The translations under genes were made by a program, and so were the position numbers. This document shows positions 8,198 to 17,108 of a stretch of 64,000 nt of DNA, piece by piece. Below the pieces are notes generated by a model. It saw only the letters and a list, made by a program, of their open reading frames with translations, was not told the DNA's origin and did not search any database. Source of the stretch: CAXBMB01 sp052078155. Lineage in GTDB: Bacteria > Pseudomonadota > Alphaproteobacteria > Kiloniellales > DSM-21159. Positions within the stretch are counted from its first letter, which is position 1; each line of letters starts with the position of its first letter. The stretch is taken from NCBI GenBank assembly GCA_052078155.1, contig JBQJBP010000001.1, positions 310,001 through 374,000 of the forward strand. The letters run 5' to 3'.

Positions 8198-8893
8198 ATG
8201 AGCCTAGATCTTTACACCTGGCCGACACCCAATGGGCATAAGATCCACATTCTGCTGGAAGAGCTGGGGCTGGACTATCACGTTCATGCTGTGGATATCG
8301 GTGCCGGGGATCAGTTCCAGCCGGAGTTTCTGGCCATCAGTCCCAACAACCGCATTCCGGCACTGCTTGATTCCGACGGACCGGACGGTCAGCCCATCTC
8401 CGTGTTTGAATCCGGCGCGATCCTGACCTATCTGGCTGAAAAACATGGCCGGTTTCTGCCCAAAGAAGGGGCCGCCCGTTACAAGGTGCTGGAATGGCTG
8501 AACTGGCAGATGGGCGGGTTGGGGCCCATGTTGGGGCAGGCCCATCACTTTCTGCAGTATGCGCCGGTTGATGTGCCCTACGGCAAGGACCGCTATGGCA
8601 ACGAAGCAAACCGCCTCTACGGGGTGATGGACCGTCGACTGGCACAAAGCCGCTACCTGGGGGGTGATGATTTCAGCATTGCTGATATGGCTGCCTGGCC
8701 CTGGACGCGCACACCCGATCGTCAGAATGTGGACCGGAACGACCACCCCAATTTTGTGCGCTGGTTCGATGAAATTGCCGCCCGCCCGGCTGTTCAAAAG
8801 GCCGTGACCGTGCTGGCCGATCGCCGCAAGCCGACCATGGATGAAAAGGCCCGCGAAGTGCTCTACGGGGCGACCCAATACCAAAAGCGCTGA
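8198..8893 (+). CDS. Glutathione S-transferase, YfcG/YghU (Ure2-like) type
   Basis: A 231-residue GST of the bacterial Nu/YfcG group. The N-terminus WPTPNGHKIHILLEELGLDY has the Thr-Pro-Asn motif in which Thr and Asn, rather than Tyr or Ser, contact glutathione. NNRIPALLDSDGPDGQPISVFESGAIL includes the cis-Pro loop, the inserted D-x-D-G segment and the Glu-Ser glutathione contact. QMGGLGPMLGQAHHF and YGNEANRLYGVMDRRL in the helical domain are characteristic. E. coli YfcG has glutathione-dependent disulfide reductase activity, so this is probably a cytosolic disulfide or peroxide reductase. The start ATG is the only reasonable one. Monocistronic in appearance. Confidence 0.88.
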   Translation: MSLDLYTWPTPNGHKIHILLEELGLDYHVHAVDIGAGDQFQPEFLAISPNNRIPALLDSDGPDGQPISVFESGAILTYLAEKHGRFLPKEGAARYKVLEWLNWQMGGLGPMLGQAHHFLQYAPVDVPYGKDRYGNEANRLYGVMDRRLAQSRYLGGDDFSIADMAAWPWTRTPDRQNVDRNDHPNFVRWFDEIAARPAVQKAVTVLADRRKPTMDEKAREVLYGATQYQKR

Positions 8894-9130
8894 TTGAAGT
8901 CTTTACCCGCCGCCTCTCGGGACAACCAGGTCTCTCCACCTGTTGCCGGCCTGGTGTGTCCAGCCTGACTTCGACCCTCTGGGAAGCAGGTGGGGTGGGG
9001 CGGTCTTTGCTGAACTGCGCCCTGAGCGTGGGAGGCGGCACCAGATCAAAACCGATTGAAATGGTCTCACGGTGAGATGATACGAGACGGGTAAAGTTCG
9101 TAGCCGTGCCTTTGAGGATGGGCGGCGGGT

Positions 9131-9175
9131 TCGAGGCAAGCGTAAAGCGCTTGATGCTCATCCGATCGGGCTCAA
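9131..9175 (+). repeat. Possible degraded fragment of the dispersed repeat
   Basis: GCAAGCGTAAAGCGCTTGATG followed by CCGATCGGGCTC resembles the second module of the dispersed repeat (GCGCAAAGCGCTTC, then CCGATCATGCTC), but diverged. The rest of the 8894-9287 gap shows no gene or clear signal. Confidence 0.3.
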
Positions 9176-9287
9176 ACCGGTGGCCCGGAGCGTTGGAAAA
9201 AACAGGCTGTCTTTTGGGCACAGAACTCTTGCTGTTTCAGGCGGTTTTTCTGGTTGACCTGATCTTCGTCTCGGGCACATTGCGGTC

Positions 9288-10442
9288 ATGACTGACAAGA
9301 AAAGCAACAGCAGACCTCATCCGGAAACCTTCACGGCCCAGGCCTGCCACTTCATTGATCCGGCAACCCAGGGGGTGGTGCCGGCGGTGACTGCCGCCAC
9401 CACCTATGCCCGGGCTGAAGATTACGCCTATCCGCCCATTTCCCAGTACAGCCGGGGCAACAGCCCGACGGACCTGCCGCTGGAAGAAACGCTGGCAGCC
9501 CTGGAAGAAGGGGCCGATGCGGCGGTGTTCGGGGCCGGGATGGCGGCGGCTACAGCCGTTGTCATGGCCTTGAAGCCCGGTGACAGACTGGTCGCCCACA
9601 ACATGATCTACTGGGCCTTTCGGGCCTGGTTGCTGGAGTTCTGCCCAACCTGGGGCATCGATCTGGTGCTGGTGGATTGTCAGGATCTGGAAAAGGTGCG
9701 AGAGGCGGCAGAGGGCGGTTCGACCAGGCTGATCTGGATCGAGACCCCCAGCAATCCCCTCTGGCAGGTCCTGGACATTGAAGCGCTGTCGGACATCGCG
9801 CATGAGGCAGGCGCCCGTCTGGCCGTGGACAGCACCTGCGCCACGCCCGTTCTCACCCGGCCTCTCACCTTGGGGGCCGATCTGGTCATGCACTCTGCCA
9901 CCAAATACCTCAACGGCCATTCAGATGTCCTGGCCGGGGTGGTGATGACAGCCGTTGACGATGACTTCTGGCAGAAGGTCAAGCTGAACCGCATGCAGAT
10001 TGGCAATGGGCTGGGCCCCTTCGAATCCTGGCTCTTGCTGCGGGGCCTGCGCACGCTGCATGTGCGGGTCGCCCGGCAGTGTGAGACGGCTCTGGCCATT
10101 GCCCGGCACTTTCACGGGCATCCGAAAATTCAAGAGGTTCTGTATCCGGGATTGGAAGGCCATCGCGGCCATGACATTGCCCGGCGCCAGATGTCCGGGG
10201 GCTTTGGCGGCATGCTCAGTTTGCGGGTGGCAGGCGGTTATGAGCCGTCCGTCAAAGCCATCAAACGGGCCAAGACCTTCATTCGCGCCACTTCCCTGGG
10301 AGGGGTGGAGAGCCTGATCGAGCACCGGGCGACCATTGAAGGCGAGGGGACTGAGGTACCTCAGGATCTGCTGCGCCTGTCTGTCGGGCTGGAACATCCG
10401 GATGACCTGATCGCTGATCTGGAGCAGATGCTGGCGGGCTAG
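9288..10442 (+). CDS. Cys/Met-metabolism PLP enzyme (cystathionine gamma-synthase/lyase type)
   Basis: A 384-residue fold-type I PLP enzyme of the trans-sulfuration family. Seen in order: PAVTAATTYARAEDY and YSRGNSPTDLPLEETLAALE (substrate loop with the Tyr-x-Arg that binds the phosphate of the neighbouring subunit), FGAGMAAATAV, WIETPSNPLWQVLDI, AVDSTCATPVLTRPL, then the Schiff-base Lys206 in HSATKYLNGHSD, and the C-terminal SLGGVESLIEHRA and LRLSVGLEHPDDLIADLEQ. The set fits cystathionine gamma-synthase, gamma-lyase or O-acetylhomoserine sulfhydrylase; sequence alone does not choose. It is monocistronic. Its TAG stop codon is the first triplet of a dispersed repeat copy, and a bidirectional terminator follows. 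Confidence 0.85.
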   Translation: MTDKKSNSRPHPETFTAQACHFIDPATQGVVPAVTAATTYARAEDYAYPPISQYSRGNSPTDLPLEETLAALEEGADAAVFGAGMAAATAVVMALKPGDRLVAHNMIYWAFRAWLLEFCPTWGIDLVLVDCQDLEKVREAAEGGSTRLIWIETPSNPLWQVLDIEALSDIAHEAGARLAVDSTCATPVLTRPLTLGADLVMHSATKYLNGHSDVLAGVVMTAVDDDFWQKVKLNRMQIGNGLGPFESWLLLRGLRTLHVRVARQCETALAIARHFHGHPKIQEVLYPGLEGHRGHDIARRQMSGGFGGMLSLRVAGGYEPSVKAIKRAKTFIRATSLGGVESLIEHRATIEGEGTEVPQDLLRLSVGLEHPDDLIADLEQMLAG

Positions 10443-10490
10443 AGCATGATCGCTTTCTTTAGAAGCGCTTCGTGCTTGAAATGATTTGAC
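10439..10490 (-). repeat. Dispersed repeat, module 2, supplying a stop codon
   Basis: Starts CTAGAGCATGATCG and continues with TTTAGAAGCGCTTCGTGCTT. Written on the minus strand it ends in the family's CATGCTCTAG. The TAG at 10440-10442 is the stop codon of the upstream PLP enzyme. Confidence 0.65.
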
Positions 10491-10520
10491 TGCAGAACCG
10501 CTGGTTCTACTGGTTCGAAC

Positions 10521-10559
10521 AAAAAAGGCCGCCGGATCTTCAGATCCAGCGGCCTTTTT
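10521..10559. terminator. Bidirectional terminator between convergent genes
   Basis: AAAAAA, then GGCCGCCGGATC, a TTCA loop, GATCCAGCGGCC and TTTTT. The stem has one mismatch and the A and T runs serve both strands, ending the PLP enzyme gene and the nitrilase gene. Confidence 0.85.
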
Positions 10560-10578
10560 CCTGTCCTGATCGCTGCGT

Positions 10579-11352
10579 TTACTCGGGAACGTAGCGCGGA
10601 TAGGTGGTTTTGCTGTGGCGGGCGAAGTCCAGATCGATCTCCACCGTCGCAAAAGGATCATCAGGTGTGGTTTGCGCCAGAATGTTGGCTTCGGGATCGA
10701 TGATCCAGCCCAGACCACCGCAATTCGCAAAGTCGCCTTCCGGGGCCCAGAGGTTGGACGAGAGACAGTAGGCGCCGGAAGAGGCGGCAGCCGCCTGACC
10801 ACCGGCCAGCCAGCGGGTCAGGGAGCCATGTGGCGTGGCCCGGGGCACACACAACAGGTCGGCCCGGCCTCGGCCATAGTGGCGTGCCCATTCAAAGAAC
10901 CACATTTCGGTGCAGATCTGGACACCGATGCGCATGCCCAGCGCCCGGCAGAGGTCGAACTGCTCCACACCCCGGTCGTACCAGGTGTGTTCCCAGTAAC
11001 CTTCTTCATCGGGCATGTAGAACTTTTCGTGCACCCCCTGGGCGCCGTTTTCCGGAGTCCAGATGTAGGCCAGATTGCGGCGGCTGCCCTGGTCGTTGAC
11101 GATGGGACGGGTGCCCATGACGGCTTTGGCGTTCAGTTCATGCAGCTTTTCGATCTGCTGATTATGGCTTTCCACTGCCGCCGCCCACTTGTCAGCATCG
11201 GGATTTTTGTCTGCCGCCAGCCAACGGGAAAAGGACATTTCCGGAACCAGCAGGAAGTCCGATTCGTTCTCTTTTACATGTTCTGCCAGACGGGCCAGAT
11301 CTTTGACCAGTTCTTCCGGCCGGTTATCCAGCTGACAAACGGTGACTTTCAT
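10579..11352 (-). CDS. Carbon-nitrogen hydrolase (nitrilase superfamily)
   Basis: A 257-residue nitrilase-fold amidohydrolase with the full catalytic triad: Glu38 in LLVPEMSFSRW, Lys110 in VHEKFYMPDEEG, and Cys147 in GVQICTEMWFFEWARHYG. The short H-x-K-x-x-x-P-D-E-x-G segment and the compact size point to an amidase or carbamoylase rather than a true nitrilase. The extended aromatic segment around residues 118-130 (GYWEHTWYDRG) suggests a polar, possibly aromatic amide substrate. Cytosolic, no signal peptide. It is divergent from an Lrp/AsnC regulator with only 136 bases between them, so that regulator is the obvious candidate to control it. ATG 11352 follows a purine-rich GAGGAG. Confidence 0.85.
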   Translation of the reverse strand: MKVTVCQLDNRPEELVKDLARLAEHVKENESDFLLVPEMSFSRWLAADKNPDADKWAAAVESHNQQIEKLHELNAKAVMGTRPIVNDQGSRRNLAYIWTPENGAQGVHEKFYMPDEEGYWEHTWYDRGVEQFDLCRALGMRIGVQICTEMWFFEWARHYGRGRADLLCVPRATPHGSLTRWLAGGQAAAASSGAYCLSSNLWAPEGDFANCGGLGWIIDPEANILAQTTPDDPFATVEIDLDFARHSKTTYPRYVPE

Positions 11353-11488
11353 GGGGTGCTCCTCCTTTTCCTCATGTGGGTTACAGGAAGATTGGCTCTT
11401 GCTGTGGTCAACAAAAAGACAGCATATTTTGTCAAATCATCAACTGGGCGTTCATTTTGTTAATAGGAAGTGGCGAAAAGGAAGAGAC

Positions 11489-11911
11489 ATGCTGGACGAT
11501 CTCGATCGCAAGCTGATTGGTCTTTTGCAGGATGATGCCCGCAAAGCCACTACGGAGCTGGCAAAAACGCTGGGTGTGGCGAGAGCGACCGTTCAAAACC
11601 GCATCACCAAACTGCAGCACCTTGGGGTGATTGCCCGCTTTACCATTGAATTGGGGCAGGTGGAGCAGGACCAGATCATTGATGCCTTTGCGCTGGTGAA
11701 AATGGCAGCCAAAGACAGCCGCCCCCTGATTGCGGCCTTGCGCAAAATTCCGGAGGTTACGGAGATCCATACGCTAAACGGTACTTACGACCTCATCGCC
11801 AACATCCGTGTGACCACTCCCGCCGCACTGGACAAGGTTCTGCTGTCCATTCGCATTCTTCCGGAAGTATCGGACACCGACAGCAGCATTCGTCTGTTGC
11901 GACATAAGTGA
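11489..11911 (+). CDS. Lrp/AsnC-family transcriptional regulator
   Basis: A 140-residue Lrp-type protein. Residues 1-60 form the helix-turn-helix (LDDLDRKLIGLLQDDARKAT, then LAKTLGVARATVQNRITKLQHLGVI), and residues 65-140 the RAM effector and oligomerisation domain (LVKMAAKDSRPLIAALRKIPEV, LNGTYDLIANIRV, and ending EVSDTDSSIRL). These proteins usually sense an amino acid and often control a divergent gene, here the nitrilase-family hydrolase 136 bases away. The ATG at 11489 with AAGGAAG upstream is chosen; the 49-codon upstream extension runs into the neighbour's start region and is not protein-like. Confidence 0.9.
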   Translation: MLDDLDRKLIGLLQDDARKATTELAKTLGVARATVQNRITKLQHLGVIARFTIELGQVEQDQIIDAFALVKMAAKDSRPLIAALRKIPEVTEIHTLNGTYDLIANIRVTTPAALDKVLLSIRILPEVSDTDSSIRLLRHK

Positions 11912-11998
11912 GACGGTCGGTCTGACAGAGTATTGTAAAAACTCTTTTGTAACGGTCCGGATACTATTAATTACAATTACTTAGGCTTCTTACCCTTG

Positions 11999-12025
11999 AA
12001 AAGTGCCTGCAATTTGAGCACTTTT
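11999..12025 (+). terminator. Weak hairpin after the Lrp-type gene
   Basis: AAAAGTGC and GCACTTTT form a perfect 8-pair stem with an 11-base loop. The only T run is inside the right arm, so termination is plausible but not strong. The rest of the gap to 12140 is AT-rich and probably contains the promoter of the RTX gene. Confidence 0.4.
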
Positions 12026-12140
12026 AGCCTGTACAGAGAGCCTATGATGCCAAAAATCTTGGTTTTCTATTGATTTAAGTCTGTTTTGGGGAGCGGATTT
12101 TGATCGGTTTCGCAACCGGGAAAAATCTCAGCGAGCGTAG

Positions 12141-15100
12141 ATGGCAACTGTAGCCGGTGGCATAGGGGCGGACAGCCTCAACGGGACGACCGGTGACGAC
12201 GTCGTTGCCGGTCTGGATGGTGCCGACACTCTGGTGGCAGACGCCGGGGCCGATAAGGTCTATGGCGACATTTACCTTTCCAGCTTTTTTGACATCAATC
12301 CGGATGTTTTCCACTACGACGCCACCGACATAAACGGCAACGGCAACACTTCAGATAATCCGGCAGATGGTGCCTCGGTTACCTCCTGGACAGACCTGAT
12401 TGCTGTGTCTGCTGATGCGCTGTCCACAGGTACCGCGCCTCTGTTGAATTCCGGTGTGTTGAATGGCAACGACGCCATTGATTTCTCCGGTACAACGGGC
12501 GGTCTGACGCTGGCGTCAAACACCGAGATCAACTCGGCGTCCACCTACGACGAAAAGTCTTTTGCTTTCTTCTTTGAGACAGGCAGTGACATTTCCGGCA
12601 CCCAGGTCATCTATGAGCAGGGGGGCAACACCCGGGGCTACATCCTGGCCATCGCCGAAGACCCTGGCAACGGCAACGCGCCGACGCTCTTTGCCATGGC
12701 GTTTAACAATTCCGAATGGGGCGCCGGACATCAGTACAAGGTTCTGAACCTTGGTACCGTGTCCACCAACACCGGCTACAACGTTGTTCTGGTTCATGAT
12801 GCAACAGCCGGTGCCCTGGTTGACCGGACCTGGACCGGTTATCTGGATGGCGTACAGGTTGCCCAGGAAACCAGCGTTGATGTTCAGCGGGCTCACGGTG
12901 ATGCCATTGGTTTCGGTGATGTAAACGGGGGCATCAAGCATCCGGTCACCTTCGGGAATCTGAACAACAGCGGCAATGAGTTTGCCGGGGAAATTGGCGA
13001 GTTCCTGTCCTGGAACAGTGCCCTGTCGGGCAGCGAAGTCACGGACGTTTCGCTTTACCTGGGCAGCAAGTGGGATGCCGGCTTTGGCGGCGTTGCCGCG
13101 GGTGATTCGATCAGCGGCGGCGACGGCAATGACAGCCTCTACGGCAACGACGGGGACGATACCGTGGCCGGCGGGGCCGACAATGATCAGCTTTTTGGTC
13201 AGGACGGAGCCGACCTCCTGCAGGGCAACACGGGGCTGGACAAGTTGTGGGGCGGTGCGGACGGAGACGTTCTGCAAGGGGGCGCAGAAAACGACAGTCT
13301 CTATGGAGAAGCCGGAGACGATAGCCTCCAGGGTGGCGGAGATGCCGATCTGCTGTATGGGGACGAAGACCCGTCCGCTCCGGTGGTCGATCCCACTCTG
13401 CCCCAGGCACCTGATGCCTTCCATTTTACCGGTCGGGATATCGATGGGGATGGTCTGACCAATGACAACCCCGGCAATGGCAGCAGTGTCACCAACTGGG
13501 TAGATCTGGTTGCGGCCAACACGGCCGTGGGCGGAACCCCGGATCCGACCCTGTCAGCCGGGGCGCTGAACAGCAACGATGTGGTGGACTACGCCGCCAC
13601 GTCAGAAGAGTCAGAGTTCACCAGCACCAGCATCATTAACACTTCTACTTTCACGACAAAGAGCTTCGCTTTCACATTCACCACCGGTACGGATGTGTCC
13701 GGTACCCAGGTGATTTTTGAACAGGGTGGGACCGTTCGGGGCTACATTCTGGCCATTGCGCCTGATCCCGGTAACGGCAACGCGCCGACGCTCTTTGGCA
13801 TGATCTTCAACAACAGCGAGTGGGATTCAGGCCACGAATACAAGAACCTGAACCTGGGGGTGGTCAGTACCGACACCACTTATTCTGTTGTACTGGTGCA
13901 GGACTCAACCGGCGGAACGGATGCCACAAACACCTGGACCGGCTATGTGGATGGTTCCCAGGTTGATCAGGTCGACCACGTGGATCAGCAAATTGCGCAC
14001 AGTGGCAAGCCGGGTCTGGGGGGTGTGGCCGACAACATCATCCTGCCGCCGAACAACACTTCCACCACCTCCGTCAATCCCTTTGATGGGGAAATCGCAG
14101 AAGCCATTTCCTGGAATTCGGCTTTGACCAGCGGACAGGTGGGCGAGGTTTTCGATTACCTGGATCACCATTGGGTTTCTGCTGCTCCCGCCATTTCCTA
14201 CGTGGGCGATGATTCCCTGTCGGGTGGGGCTGGGAACGATACGCTTTATGGCCAGCTGGGCAACGATACCCTGGCTGGCGGTGCCGACGCTGACAAGCTC
14301 TATGGCGGCGAGGGCGTCAACAAGCTGATGGGCGATGGCGGTAATGACACGCTCTATGGCGAAGAGGGGGAAAGCAGCCTTTTCGGCGGCGCGGACAACG
14401 ACTTGCTGATTGATACGCTGGGCGGAGATCAGATCCACCTCTTCGGCGGGTCCGGAAACGATGTCCTGCAAGGCGTCGTCGACGTGGACAACTACTATGC
14501 CATGGCCGGGGGAACCGGAGATGACACTCTGACCCTGATCCAGAACGCTGGCAGCTCGGTGGCTGAAATCTTCGGCGATGATACCTTTTCCAGCTACTCA
14601 GAAAGTGTGTCGGACGGGAATGATAAGATCACGGCCAGTGGTGACGGCAAAATCATCATCCATGGCCAGCGCGGCAATGACACCCTGGTTGGGGGAACCG
14701 GTTCGCAGGCCCTTTACGGCGGATCTGGCAATGACTCCCTGACGGGCGGGGCGGACGACGACACGCTGCATGGCTACCTTGGCAATGACACCCTGATTGG
14801 CGGGGCCGCAAATGATGTGGTGAACGGCAGTCTGGGCGTTGACAAGCAGTATGGTGGCTCAGGAGATGACACGGTTTACTGGGACAGCGCAGACAGCGTG
14901 ATCCGGGGGGGAACCGGTAACGGCGATGTTCTGTCCGGCTGGGCAGGGGACGACACCATCATCATGGATGGTGCCATGTTCGGTGGCGGATCTGTCATCA
15001 ACGGTGAATTTGAAACGGTAAACCTCAAGGGCGGAGACGACCTGCTTTTTGGCGACAACACCAATGGCGGTGATGTGTCCCTGCAGGTGCTGGGCGGTGA

Positions 15101-15695
15101 AGGCAAAGACACCATGTCCATGTTCGGCAATGGGGATGACACCCTCAATGGCGAAGATGGCAACGATCTGCTCTACGGCGGCACCGGCAATGATACGGTG
15201 CTGGGTGGCAAGGACAATGACATCCTTTATGGCGGGGATGACAACGACACGCTGGATGGGGGTTCGGGCAACGATACCCTCTTTGGCGGCGCCAACGCCG
15301 ATGTGCTGTTTGGCGGTGCTGACGTTGATGATCTTTTTGGCGGGGCCGGATCAGACACCCTCAGAGGCGGCGCTGGTGATGACCTCTATTACTTCGGTCG
15401 GGGCGACGGAACGGACCTTATTGATGACAGCTCCGGCGACAACACGCTGGTCTTCTTCTTTGGCTACAACGACCTGCTCTATGACGATGTTCTGGATGGA
15501 GAGGTAACCGTTGGCTACGACACGGTCAGCAGCATTGTCACCCTCACCATTCAGGACGGGGACGATCCCGGTGGTGCCACGGATGGCACCATCAGCTTTG
15601 CGTTCGGAGATGTGACCAGTATTGAACTGGGGCCGCTGGCCACGCCAACGGTCTATACCTGGAGCAATGGCACGGAAACCTTCACCGGGCTCTAG
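12141..15695 (+). CDS. RTX-type calcium-binding protein with duplicated LamG-like domains
   Basis: An acidic 1184-residue protein without an N-terminal signal peptide. Hemolysin-type nonapeptide repeats of the form GG-x-G-x-D-x-L occupy residues about 6-43, 316-412 and 688-1110; they bind calcium and fold as a beta-roll after secretion. Between the blocks lie two related domains of about 260 residues (near 50-312 and 424-682), each reading SFAF-F-TG-D-SGTQVI-EQGG, RGYILAIA, DPGNGNAPTLF, NNSEW-GH-YK, TWTGY-DG-QV and W-SAL; these look like concanavalin/LamG carbohydrate- or ligand-binding folds. The C-terminus, with YYFGRGDGTDLIDDSSGDN and DLLYDD, fits a type I secretion signal region. No HlyB/D-like exporter is next door. 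The stop codon lies in a dispersed repeat. Probably an extracellular or surface adhesin or enzyme accessory. Confidence 0.85.
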   Translation: MATVAGGIGADSLNGTTGDDVVAGLDGADTLVADAGADKVYGDIYLSSFFDINPDVFHYDATDINGNGNTSDNPADGASVTSWTDLIAVSADALSTGTAPLLNSGVLNGNDAIDFSGTTGGLTLASNTEINSASTYDEKSFAFFFETGSDISGTQVIYEQGGNTRGYILAIAEDPGNGNAPTLFAMAFNNSEWGAGHQYKVLNLGTVSTNTGYNVVLVHDATAGALVDRTWTGYLDGVQVAQETSVDVQRAHGDAIGFGDVNGGIKHPVTFGNLNNSGNEFAGEIGEFLSWNSALSGSEVTDVSLYLGSKWDAGFGGVAAGDSISGGDGNDSLYGNDGDDTVAGGADNDQLFGQDGADLLQGNTGLDKLWGGADGDVLQGGAENDSLYGEAGDDSLQGGGDADLLYGDEDPSAPVVDPTLPQAPDAFHFTGRDIDGDGLTNDNPGNGSSVTNWVDLVAANTAVGGTPDPTLSAGALNSNDVVDYAATSEESEFTSTSIINTSTFTTKSFAFTFTTGTDVSGTQVIFEQGGTVRGYILAIAPDPGNGNAPTLFGMIFNNSEWDSGHEYKNLNLGVVSTDTTYSVVLVQDSTGGTDATNTWTGYVDGSQVDQVDHVDQQIAHSGKPGLGGVADNIILPPNNTSTTSVNPFDGEIAEAISWNSALTSGQVGEVFDYLDHHWVSAAPAISYVGDDSLSGGAGNDTLYGQLGNDTLAGGADADKLYGGEGVNKLMGDGGNDTLYGEEGESSLFGGADNDLLIDTLGGDQIHLFGGSGNDVLQGVVDVDNYYAMAGGTGDDTLTLIQNAGSSVAEIFGDDTFSSYSESVSDGNDKITASGDGKIIIHGQRGNDTLVGGTGSQALYGGSGNDSLTGGADDDTLHGYLGNDTLIGGAANDVVNGSLGVDKQYGGSGDDTVYWDSADSVIRGGTGNGDVLSGWAGDDTIIMDGAMFGGGSVINGEFETVNLKGGDDLLFGDNTNGGDVSLQVLGGEGKDTMSMFGNGDDTLNGEDGNDLLYGGTGNDTVLGGKDNDILYGGDDNDTLDGGSGNDTLFGGANADVLFGGADVDDLFGGAGSDTLRGGAGDDLYYFGRGDGTDLIDDSSGDNTLVFFFGYNDLLYDDVLDGEVTVGYDTVSSIVTLTIQDGDDPGGATDGTISFAFGDVTSIELGPLATPTVYTWSNGTETFTGL

Positions 15696-15830
15696 AGTCT
15701 TATCGTCTTATCTGGAATCACGCGGTGATCTCAAACAAGACGTGAATAAGCCATTCTTCAACCTGTTCGAGGGTTTTCAGGACAGAAGCGGAGTGCAAGG
15801 CGCTTCGACCTCAGTCGATCACGCTCTGGA
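15691..15830 (+). repeat. Dispersed repeat, diverged full-length copy, supplying a stop codon
   Basis: Begins TCTAGAGTCTTATCG, then GGAATCACGCGGTGATC, ACGTGAATAAGCC, TTCTTCAACCTG, and ends CGATCACGCTCTGG, in the order of the family. The mini-hairpin TCAC (15718-15721)/GTGA (15725-15728) is intact around loop GCG. The TAG at 15693-15695 terminates the RTX protein. The remaining bases to 16077 hold nothing else. Confidence 0.7.
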
Positions 15831-16077
15831 GTCCGGTTAGCCAAGCTTTACAACCCAATTGTCTTAAAGGGGAATGATGTCGGCTGACGCTTGGAGCGTG
15901 CCCCATCCTCTGGAAGATCTTTGCGCGCAAATTCAGGCGATTGATCATCCTATAATCCATTGCAAAAAGTAGATTTTTGGCCGGATTCGTCTGCTCAGCG
16001 GTCTCTTTTAAACCGAAGTGAGTTTCTGCTGTTTCGGGTCGCGAAACCGCTGCGCCCTGTGACTTTGATGGGCGGGA

Positions 16078-16308
16078 TCAGGAAGCCATGCGCAGATGAT
16101 CGGCTTTGGCAGGGCGGCCTCTGCGGCGTGTTTGCTGAACAGGCGCAGTGCTCTCGTCACCGGCAAGCGCTTTGAGGTTGCTCAGGGTATGCTCCAGCAG
16201 CATCAGTTCACGCTTATCGTCGCGGTCCCATACCTCAAAACAGCTCAGTTTTACCTCTACCAGGTCGATCAGTGTTTCCAGGGATTGCGGAGTCAGGGAG
16301 CCAGACAT
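16078..16308 (-). CDS. Small hypothetical protein
   Basis: A 76-residue protein, MSGSLTPQSLETLIDLVEVK at the N-terminus, mainly helical and rich in Leu and Glu (LSCFEVWDRDDKRELMLLEH), then a basic tail with TRRRGRPAKADHLR. No signal peptide or membrane segment. A GAGAGA ribosome-binding site precedes the ATG. Unnamed alphaproteobacterial proteins with a similar TLIDL-E-KL-C-EV-DR pattern exist to my recollection, but without known function. The RGRP-like tail resembles an AT-hook and might contact DNA; that is only inference. It stands alone between the RTX gene and tRNA-Ser. Confidence 0.6.
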   Translation of the reverse strand: MSGSLTPQSLETLIDLVEVKLSCFEVWDRDDKRELMLLEHTLSNLKALAGDESTAPVQQTRRRGRPAKADHLRMAS

Positions 16309-16624
16309 TTTCGTCTCTCTCGTTTGGCAGGTGGTTAGCGATGCTCCTGTCAGGAGCGGGGGAGGGAACCAACTGTCTTAACCATAAATCCCTATGGTTA
16401 ATTATGGGTGAAGCAGAGCGACTCTGAAGCGTTCAAAGCGTTGATTTTTGCCAACTGGCTGAATCTTCGGGATTTATTTTCCGTAATTTCTGCCCTGCGG
16501 GCGCTCTGACCAAAAAAAAGCTCTCCAGCATCAAAATGACTGTGAAGTTTCGTTGACAAGGGGGGGCTCTGCTCGCTAGATAACGCCGCCCGCAAACGTC
16601 GTGGATGACAGCCACTTGAATTGC

Positions 16625-16716
16625 GGAGGGGTGGCCGAGTGGCTGAAGGCGACGGTTTGCTAAATCGTTATAGTGGGAAACTGCTATCGTGGGTTCGAAT
16701 CCCATCCCCTCCGCCA
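16625..16716 (+). tRNA. tRNA-Ser (anticodon GCU)
   Basis: The acceptor arms GGAGGGG (16625-16631) and CCCCTCC (16706-16712) pair perfectly, with discriminator G and encoded CCA at 16714-16716. The anticodon stem ACGGT/ATCGT encloses loop TTGCTAA, giving anticodon GCU for AGC and AGU serine codons. A long variable arm, typical of serine tRNAs, and the T-loop GGTTCGAATCC are present. A terminator follows 60 bases on. Confidence 0.98.
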
Positions 16717-16777
16717 CCTTCCTGATTGGGAAGGTGAGCCGAAATGATTGATCTAATCTCAAAACGAAATTGACGCG

Positions 16778-16805
16778 ACCGGCTGATTTTCTGCCGGTTT
16801 TTTTT
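16778..16805 (+). terminator. Terminator after tRNA-Ser
   Basis: ACCGGC and GCCGGT form the stem, with a nine-base loop and a run of eight T. Confidence 0.85.
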
Positions 16806-16859
16806 ATGCCTTCTTCTGGCCGTTCTTTTTGCTGTAGAGACCGCGCTGCCTTCAGGCAA

Positions 16860-16910
16860 GAGGGTGATTCTTCGGGCGCGAAGCGCTTTTATCCAAACCG
16901 ATCCTGCTCC
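16860..16910 (+). repeat. Dispersed repeat fragment (module 2)
   Basis: AGGGTGATTCTTCGGG, GCGCGAAGCGCTTT, then AAACCGATCCTGCTC matches the family order (GATGATTCACGG, GCGCAAAGCGCTTC, AAACCGATCATGCTC). It lies between tRNA-Ser and the acyl-CoA ligase gene. The region from 16911 to 17108 shows no further structure. Confidence 0.55.
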
Positions 16911-17108
16911 ACGTCAGCAGCGGACTAAAAAATCTCTGCCCCCAATGACCCCACCGCGTTAAGCTGATCAGCGGGAAGGGATAACTTTGCTTGCTAGTCA
17001 TGGCTGTTGGGGAGACCTGCATCCTGCAATTGGCGAGCCTTATGCCTATCTAACAACAAGGGGGAAACCCCGCTTGTCAGGGAATTTGAACAAGGGGTGC
17101 ACAGGAAT

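Noticed and set aside
9180..9287. SAM-type riboswitch before the Cys/Met-metabolism gene
   Set aside because: I looked for the pseudoknot arms of the SAM-II class found before met genes in alphaproteobacteria and found none.
12516..13424. A long open frame opposite the RTX gene
   Set aside because: It is an antisense shadow of the GC-rich Gly/Asp repeat codons; the forward frame has the calcium-binding motifs.
12141..15695. RTX locus as a genomic island or transferred toxin
   Set aside because: No tRNA-flanked direct repeats, integrase or IS is seen and base composition is like the neighbours apart from the Gly/Asp repeat codons; the tRNA-Ser nearby has no duplicated 3' end that I could find in the window.
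16433..16762. A 109-codon minus-strand frame containing GMGFEPTIAVSHY
   Set aside because: It is the reverse complement of tRNA-Ser(GCU). Such frames are often misannotated as proteins because the tRNA sequence is conserved.
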